A DNA stretch of 43,842 bases from Nesterenkonia halophila (GCF_009467795.1 NZ_WIAX01000016.1:1-43842), one strand, 5' to 3'. Counted from the first letter of the stretch, positions 15,986 to 25,065 are shown. Notes: generated by a model not told the origin, from the sequence alone. A program made the numbers and translations.

Positions 15986-16058
15986 GCTGGTGCTCCTTCG
16001 TGTGAAGCGCGCGGTGCGCGCGCGATGCGTGCTGCGGGTCGTGACAGGCCGGGACGTT

Positions 16059-16087
16059 CCGGAGGCTCTCCGGAGCCGCTCCGGCTC
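16059..16087 (-). terminator. Two adjacent small hairpins at the end of the lipoprotein gene
   Basis: On the minus strand two 6-bp hairpins with 3-nt loops follow each other (16087-16073 and 16073-16059), overlapping the stop codon of the lipoprotein gene. They could slow or end transcription before the thioredoxin-NHL gene. There is no T-run, so this is tentative. Confidence 0.4.
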
Positions 16088-16982
16088 AGTCGGCCAGCCC
16101 GTCCAGAGTCTCGGCGGCGAGGGCCTCGGCCATGGTGGTGAACTCCGCGGAGCCGGCGGCCGGCTCGCCGATGAAGGACACCATCACCACGTCCTCGCCT
16201 CTGCGGGTCAACAGGATCTGCGCCGCGGTTGTTCCGCCGTCCTCGGCGCTCTCCGCTTCCTCCGTCTGCCCTGTCTGCTCCGTCTGCTCCGCAGTGCCGG
16301 CGAACTCCCGGCTCCAGCGGTAGGCCGTCGTCGTCTCCGGCTCCGCCGAGTCCTCCGGCTCGACGACGCCGTCGACGCCGTCGAACTCCAGAGCGAAGTC
16401 CTGCTCGGACTGCGTGTAGGTGACCTCCCGGCAGGAGCCCAGCAGCTGCTCGACGCGTGCGACATGCTCGGCCACCCGCTCGCCGGCGGCGCCGTCGGAG
16501 GCCTCGGCGATCTCCAGCGAGCCGGTGCCGGTGAAGGTCTCCGAGCCGAAGTCCACCCGGGCGACGTCGGCGTCGAGCAGCAGCGGCGCCCAGTCGACGG
16601 CGGCGAGCGGATCGGCGCAGGCGGCCGGGTCGACGTCCTCGGCGGCGTCGCCGGCCAGGGTCTCGTCGGCCTGCTCGCGGAACTGCTCGACCGCCTCGAC
16701 AGTGGCGTAGCCGGCCTGGTCGAAGCCGAAGCTCGCCGCCCGGGTCATCGCCGCCTCGGCGGCGGCGAGCTGCTCCTCGGAGCCCGCCGGCGGACTGTCC
16801 TCACCGGAGGAGCCGTCGTCCGCGGCGTCGCCCGCCCCGGCCCCGCAGCCGGTCAGCAGCACCGCGCCGGCCAGCAGCGGCATGACGACGGCGCCGCGGC
16901 GGCGGGCGCTCGACCCGGCGCTCGACCCGGCGCCCGACCCAGTGCTCGGGATGGTGTTCAGAATGGTGCTCCAGCGGCTCAT
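16086..16982 (-). CDS. Lipoprotein of unknown function in the copper/CtaG operon
   Basis: This 298-residue protein has a Ser/Gly-rich n-region, an Arg cluster (SARRRGAVV) and a lipobox AVLLTGCGAG. The mature part is acidic with a conserved-looking core: VDPAACADPLAAVDWAPLLL, VEQLLGSCREVTYT and a C-terminal SAEFTTMAEALAAETL. The single Cys pair (ACADP, GSCREV) may form a disulfide. A low-complexity stretch of Gln/Thr/Glu (TAEQTEQTGQTEEAES) sits near residue 250. The ATG at 16982 overlaps the CtaG stop as ATGA, so the two are co-translated. No named family is recognised. Location suggests a periplasm-side partner in copper delivery or envelope sensing. Confidence 0.7.
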   Translation of the reverse strand: MSRWSTILNTIPSTGSGAGSSAGSSARRRGAVVMPLLAGAVLLTGCGAGAGDAADDGSSGEDSPPAGSEEQLAAAEAAMTRAASFGFDQAGYATVEAVEQFREQADETLAGDAAEDVDPAACADPLAAVDWAPLLLDADVARVDFGSETFTGTGSLEIAEASDGAAGERVAEHVARVEQLLGSCREVTYTQSEQDFALEFDGVDGVVEPEDSAEPETTTAYRWSREFAGTAEQTEQTGQTEEAESAEDGGTTAAQILLTRRGEDVVMVSFIGEPAAGSAEFTTMAEALAAETLDGLAD

Positions 16983-19156
16983 CCGCGCGGCCCCTTCGGT
17001 CGGTGCGGATCGTTCTCGGCCATGCGGACGAACATCTCGTTGTACTCGCGCAGCGCGGCGTCGTCGGTGCGCTCGGCCTCGCGGTCCTCGCGGCGCATCT
17101 GCCGGTCGTCGTCGCGGGACCACTGGATCGCGGCGATGACGGCCAGCAGCATGGTGGGGATCTCGCCGATCCCCCACATCAGCTCGCCGCCGCGCTGCTG
17201 GTCCTCCAGCGCGGAGAAGCCCCAGTCGTAGCCCATGTTCCCGAACCAGCCGGCCTGCAGCAGCGACTCCGAGCCGGAGAGCGCCACCGCCAGGAAGGCG
17301 TGGAAGGCCATCGTGGCCAGCAGCATCAGCAGACGCAGCGGATGCGGCGGCCGTTTCGGCAGCGGATCCTGGCCGACCATCACCAGCGCGAAGATGTAGC
17401 CGGTGAGCAGGAAGTGCACCGTCATGATCAGGTGCCCCAGGTGGTACTCCAGGGCGAGGCCGAAGACGGCGGTGTAGTAGAAGATCACCAGCGAGCCGGC
17501 GAAGTTCGCCGCCGCGACCACCGGATGGGTCACGATCCGCGAGAACCGCGAGTGCACCAGCCACAGGATCCATTCCCGGGTGCCGCGGGTGCCGTCGGCG
17601 CGCACGGGCAGCACGCGCAGCGCCAGAGTGACCGGCGAGCCCATCACCAGGAAGATCGGCACCACCATGGTCAGCGTCATGTGCTGGATCATGTGCCCGG
17701 AGAAGAGCACCAGCCCGTAGATGGACGCCCCGCCGGAGGTCACCCAGACGAGCGTCATCAGCCCGAGGACGAAGCTGACTCCCCGGGCGATCGGCCAGGA
17801 GTCGCCCCGGCGGCGCAGCCGCACGACCGAGGCCCAGTACCAGACCGCCAGGCCGACGGCGAGGAAGACCCACAGCCAGTCCAGCCGCCAGAGGGTGAAG
17901 TAGTTCGCCAGCTCCGGCGCCGGGGGCAGGTCGTAGCCGGTGATGATGCGCGCCGGCGAAGCCCCCGGCGGCAGGTCCTCGGAGACCGGCGGTGCGGTGC
18001 GGCCGAGCACTGTCGAGACCCCGACGACGGCGGACATGATGGCGACCTCGACGGCGACCAGCTGCCAGAGCAGCCCGGTGACGCCGCGCTGGTCGGCCGG
18101 CGCCGCTCCCCGGCGGGCGGCCGGTCCGGCGTGGGCGCCGACCAGCCGCGGGATGATCCAGCTGCGGTGCATCCAACCGATGCCGGCCAGGGCGAGCACG
18201 GCCGCGGCCTTCAACGAGATCATCAGCCCGTAGGGGGTGGTGATCAGCTGGTCCCAGGCGAAGATGCGCAGCTCGGCGTTGACCACCCCGGAGGCCGCGA
18301 CCAGCACGATCGCCAGTCCGGCGATCGTCGAGTAGCGGCGCAGCAGCGTGCCGACCAGCTCCGGACCGCCCTGATCGCGGGCGGCGAGCCCCCGCGCCTG
18401 GTCGCGCAGCACCGGGGCCAGGAGCAGCAGCACCGCCAGCCCTCCGACCCAGACGACGACGCCGAGCAGGTGCATGCCCAGCGAGTTCACCGCCGCCATG
18501 TGATCGTCGCCGGAGGAGGAATGTCCGACCAGCGCGATCGGCACGATGCCGGCCAGTCCGAGCGCCGAGAGCACGAAGAGCCCCGGCGTGGAGCGTACGG
18601 CGAAGACCAGCATGGTGAACAGCGCCGCGATCGCGGCCACCGCCGCCCAGGCCTGGCCGGTGGCGATGGATTCGATGTACCCGAGGAAGCCCTCGTTGAA
18701 GGAGCTCTGACCCGACACCGGCTGGCCGGAGATGTCGGAGAAGGTCAGCACCAGCACCGCGATCGCCGCGACCGTCCAGACCACCGAGGCCGTGCCGGCG
18801 ATGCTCAGCACCGCGGCGAATACCGGGTGCTCGGCGCCGTCCTGGCCGCGCCGCCGTCGGCCGCGGGGGCCGATGCGCGCCGGGATAGCCGCGGCGGCCA
18901 GCAGCACCGCCGAGACGGCGGTCGCCATGGCCAGGTGGTGGACGAACCGGGCGATCGGCAGGCCCCAGCGGGTCAGCGCGCCGGGGTCGACGATCTCGCC
19001 GGGCGTCGACAGGCCGGTGAGCAGCCCGGCGACGACGACGGCGACCAGTCCGAGGCACAGGGCCGCACCCGCCGCCGGCAGCCCGACCGCGCGCACGGGC
19101 GCGTCGGCTTCAGTGTCGGCGGCGGCGCCGCGGGGGCTGCCGGGGGCAGGAGTCAT
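16979..19156 (-). CDS. Copper resistance CopD-like / cytochrome c oxidase assembly CtaG fusion membrane protein
   Basis: This 725-residue polytopic protein has roughly the first 400 residues resembling CopD, with multiple helices, HMAAVNSLGMHLLGVVVWVG and a late SLKAAAVLALAGIGWMHR. The last 300 resemble the caa3-type CtaG family: SGHMIQHMTLTMVVPIFLV, a helix pair with HLGHLIMTVHFLLTGYIFA, and TMAFHAFLAVALSGS. Paired His/Met residues in the helices are plausible copper ligands. The start at 19156 follows GAGGA by 8 nt. In-frame codons further upstream (to 19264) would overlap copC and are rejected. It lies 46 nt after copC and overlaps the lipoprotein gene. Expected role: copper uptake or transfer for cytochrome oxidase maturation in the plasma membrane. 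Confidence 0.9.
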   Translation of the reverse strand: MTPAPGSPRGAAADTEADAPVRAVGLPAAGAALCLGLVAVVVAGLLTGLSTPGEIVDPGALTRWGLPIARFVHHLAMATAVSAVLLAAAAIPARIGPRGRRRRGQDGAEHPVFAAVLSIAGTASVVWTVAAIAVLVLTFSDISGQPVSGQSSFNEGFLGYIESIATGQAWAAVAAIAALFTMLVFAVRSTPGLFVLSALGLAGIVPIALVGHSSSGDDHMAAVNSLGMHLLGVVVWVGGLAVLLLLAPVLRDQARGLAARDQGGPELVGTLLRRYSTIAGLAIVLVAASGVVNAELRIFAWDQLITTPYGLMISLKAAAVLALAGIGWMHRSWIIPRLVGAHAGPAARRGAAPADQRGVTGLLWQLVAVEVAIMSAVVGVSTVLGRTAPPVSEDLPPGASPARIITGYDLPPAPELANYFTLWRLDWLWVFLAVGLAVWYWASVVRLRRRGDSWPIARGVSFVLGLMTLVWVTSGGASIYGLVLFSGHMIQHMTLTMVVPIFLVMGSPVTLALRVLPVRADGTRGTREWILWLVHSRFSRIVTHPVVAAANFAGSLVIFYYTAVFGLALEYHLGHLIMTVHFLLTGYIFALVMVGQDPLPKRPPHPLRLLMLLATMAFHAFLAVALSGSESLLQAGWFGNMGYDWGFSALEDQQRGGELMWGIGEIPTMLLAVIAAIQWSRDDDRQMRREDREAERTDDAALREYNEMFVRMAENDPHRPKGPRG

Positions 19157-19202
19157 GCAGGCGTCCTCGGTCTCGGGATCGGTCGGGGTCGGTCGGGATA
19201 GG

Positions 19203-20021
19203 TCAGGGTCGGTCGGGTCGGCCGCGGTCGCCGTCGTCAGCGCCGGGGCCCTGACCCGCATCACGCTTCCACCGGTCGACCTGAGTGATCTTGCGCCGGA
19301 CGATCACCACCGCGACGATCACCACGGCCAGCGCGCCGGCGCCGAATACCACCGGCAGCCAGGCCGGGGCCGAGGTCTCCTCGGCGGCGGTCTCCGTCGC
19401 CTCCGGCGAGGCCTCGTCGGCGGTGGTCTGCTGGCCCTCGGCTGCGTCGCCGGTCGATTCGTCGGTCGATTCGTCGGCCGCCTCGCCGGTCGACTCATCG
19501 GCGGTCCCGGAGCCGGACTCGTCGGAGGACTCCTCAGCAGAAGGCTCCGGGGCGGAATCCTCGGAGCTCGCCTCACCGGGCGAGGCTGCTCCGGCCGCGC
19601 CGTCCTCGATGGCGAAGGTGTAGGTGTCCTCCTCCTGGTGACCGTCCGAGTAGACCGCGCGATAGCGGACCTCGTACTGGCCGGCGGGCAGCTCATCGTC
19701 GACCTCGGTGGCCATCGTGGCGCCGTCGACGGTCGTCTCGCCGTCCCAGCGCTCCCCCTCCGGGCCGGTCAGCTGGATCTCGTTGGTGATGCCCTCGCCG
19801 CTGGTGAGTCCGTCGCCGCTGAACTCCAGCTCCACGGCGTCGGGGATCTCGGTGAGGATCACGCCGGACTCCGGGGTCGCGGAGATCAGCTCGTCGTGCG
19901 CCCAGGCCGGGGCGGCGGTCAGCGTGCCCAGGGCCAGGGCCGAGGCGCCGGCGAGGCCGGCGACGCCGGCGCGCCGCGGACCGCGGCGCCGGGCGGCCAT
20001 GTCAGTGGTGTGGTGGTCCAT
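19203..20021 (-). CDS. copC: CopC-domain copper-binding protein, membrane-anchored
   Basis: This 272-residue protein has a signal peptide ending APAWA, so the mature protein starts at His42, the copper ligand that begins the CopC fold (HDELISATPESG). The second part of the site is visible as SDGHQEEDTYTF (Asp126, His128). The CopC domain ends near residue 140. A disordered linker of about 95 residues rich in Glu, Ser, Thr and Asp follows, with short repeats such as ADESTDESTGD. A C-terminal transmembrane helix (WLPVVFGAGALAVVIVAVV) and a basic-acidic tail complete it. This is the common actinobacterial YcnJ/CopC-like layout. GAAGGA precedes the ATG. It probably passes copper to the CopD-CtaG protein encoded next. 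Confidence 0.9.
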   Translation of the reverse strand: MDHHTTDMAARRRGPRRAGVAGLAGASALALGTLTAAPAWAHDELISATPESGVILTEIPDAVELEFSGDGLTSGEGITNEIQLTGPEGERWDGETTVDGATMATEVDDELPAGQYEVRYRAVYSDGHQEEDTYTFAIEDGAAGAASPGEASSEDSAPEPSAEESSDESGSGTADESTGEAADESTDESTGDAAEGQQTTADEASPEATETAAEETSAPAWLPVVFGAGALAVVIVAVVIVRRKITQVDRWKRDAGQGPGADDGDRGRPDRP

Positions 20022-20086
20022 CGTGGAACGTCCTTCGTCTGCGGGTGCATGCGCCGGCCTCCCGCCTCGGGCGGGGGCCTGCCGGG

Positions 20087-20788
20087 TCAGGTCGGGAGCG
20101 ACGGATGCGGCGGCGGACCACGCACAGTCGCGGGCTCGACGTCGACCCTCAGGAGCATCGGACGACGCGCGGTCCGCGGGATGGGGACCCGACGCGCGGC
20201 GATCTGGAGTTCGCCGGCGGCCCTCATCAGGATACGCGCCGGACGCAGCGTGAGCAGATCGATCAGCGCGGCCAGCAGCACCTCGCCCCGGCGCAGCAGC
20301 AGATAGGTGCCCAGCGCGGCGAGCACATGAGCCGGGAGCATATGCCCCGACGCATGCTGCGCGGGCTCCACGGCGTGGGCGGCATGGGCCGCCTCGGACG
20401 CATGGGCCGCATGGGCCGCGTGCTCGACGTCGGCCTCGCCGCGCGGCGCCGGCAGGACGAACATACCGTGCAGCAGCGCCTGGCTGGCCCCCACCGACAG
20501 CGCCAGGCGGGTGCGGCTGAGCCGCACCCCCGCCAGGCCGATGCAGATCGGCAGGCTGATCAGCAGCGCGAGCAGCACGATCGTCGCCGACGGCGCCTGG
20601 TGCGCGGCCGTATGGGCGACCGCGGCGGTGGTCACCGCGATCGAGGCCGCCAGCGCCCCGCGGCCCGCCCGCGCGCGACCGCTGGACCGCGCCGCGACGT
20701 GTCCGCCGGGGCATGCGGCGGCGTCGGCTGCGGATCGCGGGGAACGGAGCACGTCGGCGATTCTACGCTTCGTAGAAGATCGGGTCAT
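20087..20788 (-). CDS. Membrane protein with a His/Ala-rich loop, copper operon
   Basis: This 233-residue protein has about five predicted hydrophobic segments (e.g. IVLLALLISLPICIGLAG). A loop from about residue 125 carries eight His spaced two to four residues apart (EHAAHAAHASEAAHAAHA, then QHASGHMLPAH), which looks like a soft-metal binding tract. It starts the group that continues with copC, so it is probably the first gene of the copper operon. The ATG at 20788 is chosen because the region upstream contains the HU terminator. The C-terminus is a basic Pro/Arg-rich tail. It is not a family I can name; a metal-sensing or metal-handling role is inferred from the His tract and neighbours. 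Confidence 0.65.
   Translation of the reverse strand: MTRSSTKRRIADVLRSPRSAADAAACPGGHVAARSSGRARAGRGALAASIAVTTAAVAHTAAHQAPSATIVLLALLISLPICIGLAGVRLSRTRLALSVGASQALLHGMFVLPAPRGEADVEHAAHAAHASEAAHAAHAVEPAQHASGHMLPAHVLAALGTYLLLRRGEVLLAALIDLLTLRPARILMRAAGELQIAARRVPIPRTARRPMLLRVDVEPATVRGPPPHPSLPT
20761..20777. promoter_or_regulatory. Perfect palindrome over the first codons of the His-rich membrane protein gene
   Basis: TTCTACGCTTCGTAGAA has 7-bp arms and a 3-nt centre and lies 11-27 nt inside the gene. It is A/T-rich compared with its surroundings. It could be an operator downstream of a leaderless promoter, or a start-proximal mRNA hairpin. No regulator gene is nearby to assign it. Confidence 0.4.
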
Positions 20789-20826
20789 CGCCGACGACGT
20801 GCGGCGACGACCGCCCGCCGCAGACA

Positions 20827-20865
20827 CGTCGACCCCCGTCCCGACGGATCGGGCGGGGGTCGACG
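20827..20865 (-). terminator. Terminator of the HU gene
   Basis: An inverted repeat of 17-18 nt arms with a single bulged base (20827-20844 and 20849-20865, 4-nt loop) lies 58 nt after the HU stop on the minus strand. It separates HU from the copper operon. Confidence 0.7.
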
Positions 20866-20922
20866 ACGGCCTGCGCGGCGGCCGCCGCGGCAGCCGCAGC
20901 GGCTCGGCGGCGAGCCCGGGGC

Positions 20923-21207
20923 TCACTCGCCGGAGGCGGCGGCCTTCAGCTTGGAGCCGGCGGTCAGCTTGACCGAGTGGCCCTCCGGGATCTCGATGCT
21001 GGCGCCGGTCTGCGGGTTGCGGCCGGTGCGCGCGGCCCGCTTGGTGCGCTCGACGGCCAGCCAGCCCGGGATGGTCACCTTCTCGCCCTGCGAGACCTGC
21101 GAGGTGAAGACCTCGAAGACCGCGTCCAGCACGCCGTTGACGGCGGCCTGGGAGTTGCCGGACTTCTCGGCGACGGCTGCGACGAGCTCGCTGCGGTTCA
21201 TAGCCAT
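20923..21207 (-). CDS. hup: HU-family DNA-binding protein
   Basis: This 94-residue histone-like protein reads MAMNRSELVAAVAEKSG, then VTIPGWLAVERTKRAARTGRNPQTG, with the beta-arm motif GRNPQTG and the closing LTAGSKLKAA. It is the short bacterial HU form and lacks the Lys/Ala-rich tail of mycobacterial and streptomycete HupB/HupS. AGGAGGA lies 6 nt before the ATG at 21207; a second in-frame ATG two codons on is less well placed. It binds and bends DNA as a dimer and helps organise the nucleoid. A minus-strand TAAGTT (21274-21269) is a possible -10 box, and the leader contains a perfect palindrome. Confidence 0.95.
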   Translation of the reverse strand: MAMNRSELVAAVAEKSGNSQAAVNGVLDAVFEVFTSQVSQGEKVTIPGWLAVERTKRAARTGRNPQTGASIEIPEGHSVKLTAGSKLKAAASGE

Positions 21208-21239
21208 GGTGTGTCCTCCTGGACTGGTTCGGTGGCAGT

Positions 21240-21255
21240 CCCCGGCATGCCGGGG
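21240..21255 (-). promoter_or_regulatory. Perfect 16-bp palindrome in the HU leader
   Basis: CCCCGGCATGCCGGGG lies 33 nt upstream of the HU start codon, between the candidate -10 box and the ribosome-binding site. As RNA it forms a 6-bp stem with a CAUG loop. As DNA it could be an operator. Its role is unknown. Confidence 0.4.
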
Positions 21256-21482
21256 CTTTCAGGACGGCAACTTACCACGCGCAACGGTTTCGACCGGCAT
21301 GATTCCGCGCGATTCCGGCGTTTCGGCGAGGGCCCCCGCAATGCGAAGATATGTCGAGGATCACGGGCGACGCCGACGCCGAGACGGTACCGTGCCTGTA
21401 CTGCCGACGGCGCGCGCCGTCGGCTTGACGTCCGCCGTCCGCACGATGGAGTGCGGCACGACAGAGAGGAACTCCCCTCACG

Positions 21483-24400
21483 ATGTTCTCCAAGATCCTG
21501 GTCGCCAACCGCGGAGAGATCGCCATCCGCGGTCTCCGCGCCGCCAATGAGCTGGGGGCCGGCACCGTCGCCGTCTACCCGCATGAGGATCGCAACTCAT
21601 ACCACCGCCAGAAGGCCGACGAGGCCTACCGCATCGGAGAGGAGGGCCATCCGGTCCGCGCCTACCTCGACGTCGACGAGATCGTCCGCGTCGCCCGCGA
21701 GTCCGGCGCGGACGCCATCTACCCCGGCTACGGATTCCTCTCCGAGAATCCGCAGCTGCCCCGCGCCGCCGCCGAGGCCGGCATCGCCTTCATCGGGCCG
21801 CCCGCCGACGTGCTGGAGTCCACCGGCGACAAGATCCGTGCCCTGCGCGCCGCCCGCGAGGCCGGAGTGCCGGTGCTGGACAGCTCGGACCCCTCCGACG
21901 ACGTCGACGAGCTCGTCGCCGTCGCCGAGTCCATCGGCTTCCCGATCTTCGTCAAGGCCGTCGCCGGCGGCGGAGGACGCGGGATGCGGCGGGTCGAGAC
22001 GCGCGAGGAGCTGCCAGACGCGCTGGGCGCGGCGATGCGCGAGGCCGAGACGGCCTTCGGCGATCCGACGGTCTTCCTCGAGCAGGCCGTGGTCCGCCCC
22101 CGGCACATCGAAGTCCAGGTCCTCGCCGACGCCTCCGGCGACGCGGTCCACCTCTTCGAGCGCGACTGCTCGATCCAGCGCCGGCACCAGAAGGTCGTCG
22201 AGATGGCCCCCGCCCCGGAGCTCGACGAGGAGATCCGACAGGCGCTGTTCCGCGACGCCGTCGCCTTCGCGCAGGCCATGGGCTACCGCAACGCGGGCAC
22301 GGTGGAGTTCCTCGTGGACACCGCCGGCGAGCGCGCCGGCCAGCACGTGTTCATCGAGATGAACCCGCGCATCCAGGTCGAGCACACTGTCACCGAGGAG
22401 ATCACCGACGTCGACCTGGTGACCGCCCAGATGCGCATCGCCGCCGGGGCGACGCTGGCCGAGCTGGGGATCCGCCAGGACGAGCTGGCCGTCCGGGGTG
22501 CGGCGATGCAGTGCCGCATCACCACTGAGGATCCGCGCAACGACTTCCGGCCCGACGTCGGCACGGTCACCGCCTACCGCTCGGCCGGCGGCTCGGGGAT
22601 CCGGCTCGACGGCGGCACCGTCTACAACGGCGCCGAGATCAGTCCGCACTTCGATTCGATGCTGGTGAAGCTGACCAGCCGCGGCCGCGACCGGCGGACC
22701 GCGATCCGCCGGGCCCGCCGCGCGCTGGCCGAGTTCCGCATCCGCGGCGTCACCACCAACATCGGGTTCCTGAAGAACGTGCTCGACGACGAGGACTTCC
22801 TGGCCGGGGACTTCGCCACCGACTTCATCGACCAGCGGCCCGAGCTGGCCCGGGTGAACCTGTCCAAGGACCGCGGCTCGAAGGTCCTGCAGCATCTGGC
22901 CGAGACCACGGTGAACCGCCCCCACGGTCCGCGGATCGACGGCATCGACCCGCGGGACAAGCTGCCGCGCTTCCCCGGCGACAAGCGCGACGAGCCCGAC
23001 CGCAGCCCCTTCGACGGCCCTTCGTCGCATCCGAAGCCCACCGGCTGGCGGGACGTGCTGCGCGCCGAAGGCCCGGAGGGCTTCGCCGCCCGGCTGCGCG
23101 ACCAGCAGGCGCTGGCGGTGACCGACACGACCTTCCGCGACGCTCACCAATCGCTGCTGGCCACCCGGGTCCGCACCCGGGACCTGCTCGCCGCGGCCCC
23201 CGCGCTCTCCCATGTGATGCCCGGGCTGCTCTCCGTGGAGGCCTGGGGCGGGGCGACCTACGACGTCGCGCTGCGCTTCCTCTCCGAGGACCCGTGGCGG
23301 CGGCTGGCGCTGCTGCGCGACGAGATGCCCAACATCCCGATCCAGATGCTGCTGCGCGGGCGGAACACCGTCGGCTACACCCCCTACCCGCTGCAGGTCA
23401 CCGACGCGTTCGTCGCCGAGGCCGCCGAGACCGGAGTGGACATCTTCCGGATCTTCGACGCGCTGAACGACGTCGACCAGATCCTCCCGGCCATCCGTGC
23501 GGTGCGGAAGACCGGCACCGCCGTGGCCGAGGCCGCGATCTGCTACACCGGCGACCTCGCCGACCCGGCGGAGGACCTCTACACGCTGGACTACTACCTC
23601 GGGCTGGCCGAGCGGATGGTCGAGGCCGGAGCGCATATCCTGGCGATCAAGGACATGGCCGGGCTGCTGCGCCCGCAGGCTGCGAAGATCCTGGTCACCG
23701 CGCTGCGCGAACGCTTCGACCTGCCGGTGCATCTGCACACCCACGACACCGCCGGCGGACAGCTGGCCACGCTGCTGGCCGCCGCGGAGGCCGGCGTCGA
23801 CGCCGTCGACGTCGCCACCGCCTCGATGGCCTCGACGACCTCGCAGCCGCCGGCCTCCGCGCTGGTCGCCGCGCTGGAGCACACGGAGCGGGACACCGGC
23901 CTCGGGCTCGAGGCGGCCGCCTCGATGGAGCCCTACTGGGAGGCGGTGCGGGCGATCTACCGCCCGTTCGAGTCGGGGCTGCCGAGTCCGACGGGCCGCG
24001 TCTACCGGCACGAGATCCCCGGCGGGCAGCTGTCCAACCTGCGGCAGCAGGCCACTGCACTGGGGCTGGCCGAGCGCTTCGAGGACATCGAGGAGATGTA
24101 CCACGCCGCCGACACCATGCTCGGCCGGCTGGTGAAGGTCACCCCGTCCTCGAAGGTCGTCGGCGACCTCGCCCTGCAGCTGGTCGGCATGGGCGTCGAC
24201 CCGGCCGCATTCGAGGCCGACCCGGGCAGCTTCGACCTGCCGGACTCGGTGATCGGCTTCCTGGCCGGACAGCTGGGCGACCCGCCCGGCGGCTGGCCCG
24301 AGCCGTTCCGCTCGAAGGCGCTGCGCGGACGCACGGTCGACCCGGTCGACGAGGACCTCTCCGCCGAGGACCGCGACGGGCTCGCCGGCGACTCGCAGAC

Positions 24401-24938
24401 CCGGCGGGCGACGCTGAACCGCCTGCTCTTCCCCGGCCCGACCCGGGACTTCGAGACCGCGACCGACGCCTACGGCGATGTGATGGTCCTGCACACCCGC
24501 GACTTCCTCTACGGGCTGCGCAAGGGCGAGGAGCATGTGATCTCGCTGGGCAGGGGCGTGCGCCTGCTGGTGACCCTGCAGTCGATCTCCGAGGCCGACG
24601 AGAAGGGGATGCGGACCGTGGTCTGCACGCTCAACGGCCAGCCGCGCCAGGTGGTCGTCCGCGACACGTCCGTGGAGGCGACGGTGCGCAGCGCCGAGAA
24701 GGCCGACCCCGCCCAGCCCGGTCACGTCTCCGCGCCCTTCGCCGGGGCGGTGACGCTGGTCGTGGGCGTCGGCGACGTCGTCGGGGCCGGGGAGAACGTG
24801 GCCACCATCGAGGCGATGAAGATGGAGGCCGCGATCACCGCCCCGACCGCCGGCACCGTCTCACGCACGGTGATCGACGGCGTCCAGCAGGTCGACGGCG
24901 GAGATCTGCTGGCGGTCCTCGACCCGACCGAGGGCTGA
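21483..24938 (+). CDS. pyc: Pyruvate carboxylase
   Basis: This 1151-residue single-chain enzyme has the full length of the family. The biotin carboxylase domain (about 1-455) has KAVAGGGGRGMR, the ATP-grasp loop, and EMNPRIQVEHTVTEE. The carboxyltransferase domain (about 545-815) has TDTTFRDAHQSLLATRVRT and the metal-binding HLHTHDTAGG. A PC-specific linker domain follows. The C-terminal biotinyl domain carries the biotinylation motif EAMKMEA with the modified Lys at 1113. It converts pyruvate, bicarbonate and ATP to oxaloacetate, refilling the TCA cycle. GAGGA lies about 12 nt before the ATG. It stands alone between HU and the ASCH gene, closed by a strong hairpin. Confidence 0.98.
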   Translation: MFSKILVANRGEIAIRGLRAANELGAGTVAVYPHEDRNSYHRQKADEAYRIGEEGHPVRAYLDVDEIVRVARESGADAIYPGYGFLSENPQLPRAAAEAGIAFIGPPADVLESTGDKIRALRAAREAGVPVLDSSDPSDDVDELVAVAESIGFPIFVKAVAGGGGRGMRRVETREELPDALGAAMREAETAFGDPTVFLEQAVVRPRHIEVQVLADASGDAVHLFERDCSIQRRHQKVVEMAPAPELDEEIRQALFRDAVAFAQAMGYRNAGTVEFLVDTAGERAGQHVFIEMNPRIQVEHTVTEEITDVDLVTAQMRIAAGATLAELGIRQDELAVRGAAMQCRITTEDPRNDFRPDVGTVTAYRSAGGSGIRLDGGTVYNGAEISPHFDSMLVKLTSRGRDRRTAIRRARRALAEFRIRGVTTNIGFLKNVLDDEDFLAGDFATDFIDQRPELARVNLSKDRGSKVLQHLAETTVNRPHGPRIDGIDPRDKLPRFPGDKRDEPDRSPFDGPSSHPKPTGWRDVLRAEGPEGFAARLRDQQALAVTDTTFRDAHQSLLATRVRTRDLLAAAPALSHVMPGLLSVEAWGGATYDVALRFLSEDPWRRLALLRDEMPNIPIQMLLRGRNTVGYTPYPLQVTDAFVAEAAETGVDIFRIFDALNDVDQILPAIRAVRKTGTAVAEAAICYTGDLADPAEDLYTLDYYLGLAERMVEAGAHILAIKDMAGLLRPQAAKILVTALRERFDLPVHLHTHDTAGGQLATLLAAAEAGVDAVDVATASMASTTSQPPASALVAALEHTERDTGLGLEAAASMEPYWEAVRAIYRPFESGLPSPTGRVYRHEIPGGQLSNLRQQATALGLAERFEDIEEMYHAADTMLGRLVKVTPSSKVVGDLALQLVGMGVDPAAFEADPGSFDLPDSVIGFLAGQLGDPPGGWPEPFRSKALRGRTVDPVDEDLSAEDRDGLAGDSQTRRATLNRLLFPGPTRDFETATDAYGDVMVLHTRDFLYGLRKGEEHVISLGRGVRLLVTLQSISEADEKGMRTVVCTLNGQPRQVVVRDTSVEATVRSAEKADPAQPGHVSAPFAGAVTLVVGVGDVVGAGENVATIEAMKMEAAITAPTAGTVSRTVIDGVQQVDGGDLLAVLDPTEG

Positions 24939-24998
24939 GTCCGGGGCTCCCGCGAGGTCCTGCGGGGTCCCGCGGGGTCCCGTTCCCCTTCTCCGCAC

Positions 24999-25065
24999 CG
25001 AACGGGGGATCTGCTCCCGCTGTCTCGCCGATCCGGCGCGTCAGCAGCAGTAGATCCCCCGTTCG
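24999..25065 (+). terminator. Terminator of pyc
   Basis: Perfect 14-bp arms (24999-25012 and 25052-25065) enclose 39 nt that contain an inner CGCCG-ATC-CGGCG hairpin. It begins 60 nt after the pyc stop. Confidence 0.7.

Noticed and set aside
21597..24725. A 1042-codon open frame on the minus strand opposite pyruvate carboxylase
   Set aside because: The plus strand encodes a complete pyruvate carboxylase with all motifs; the antisense frame has no recognisable domain or ribosome-binding site.
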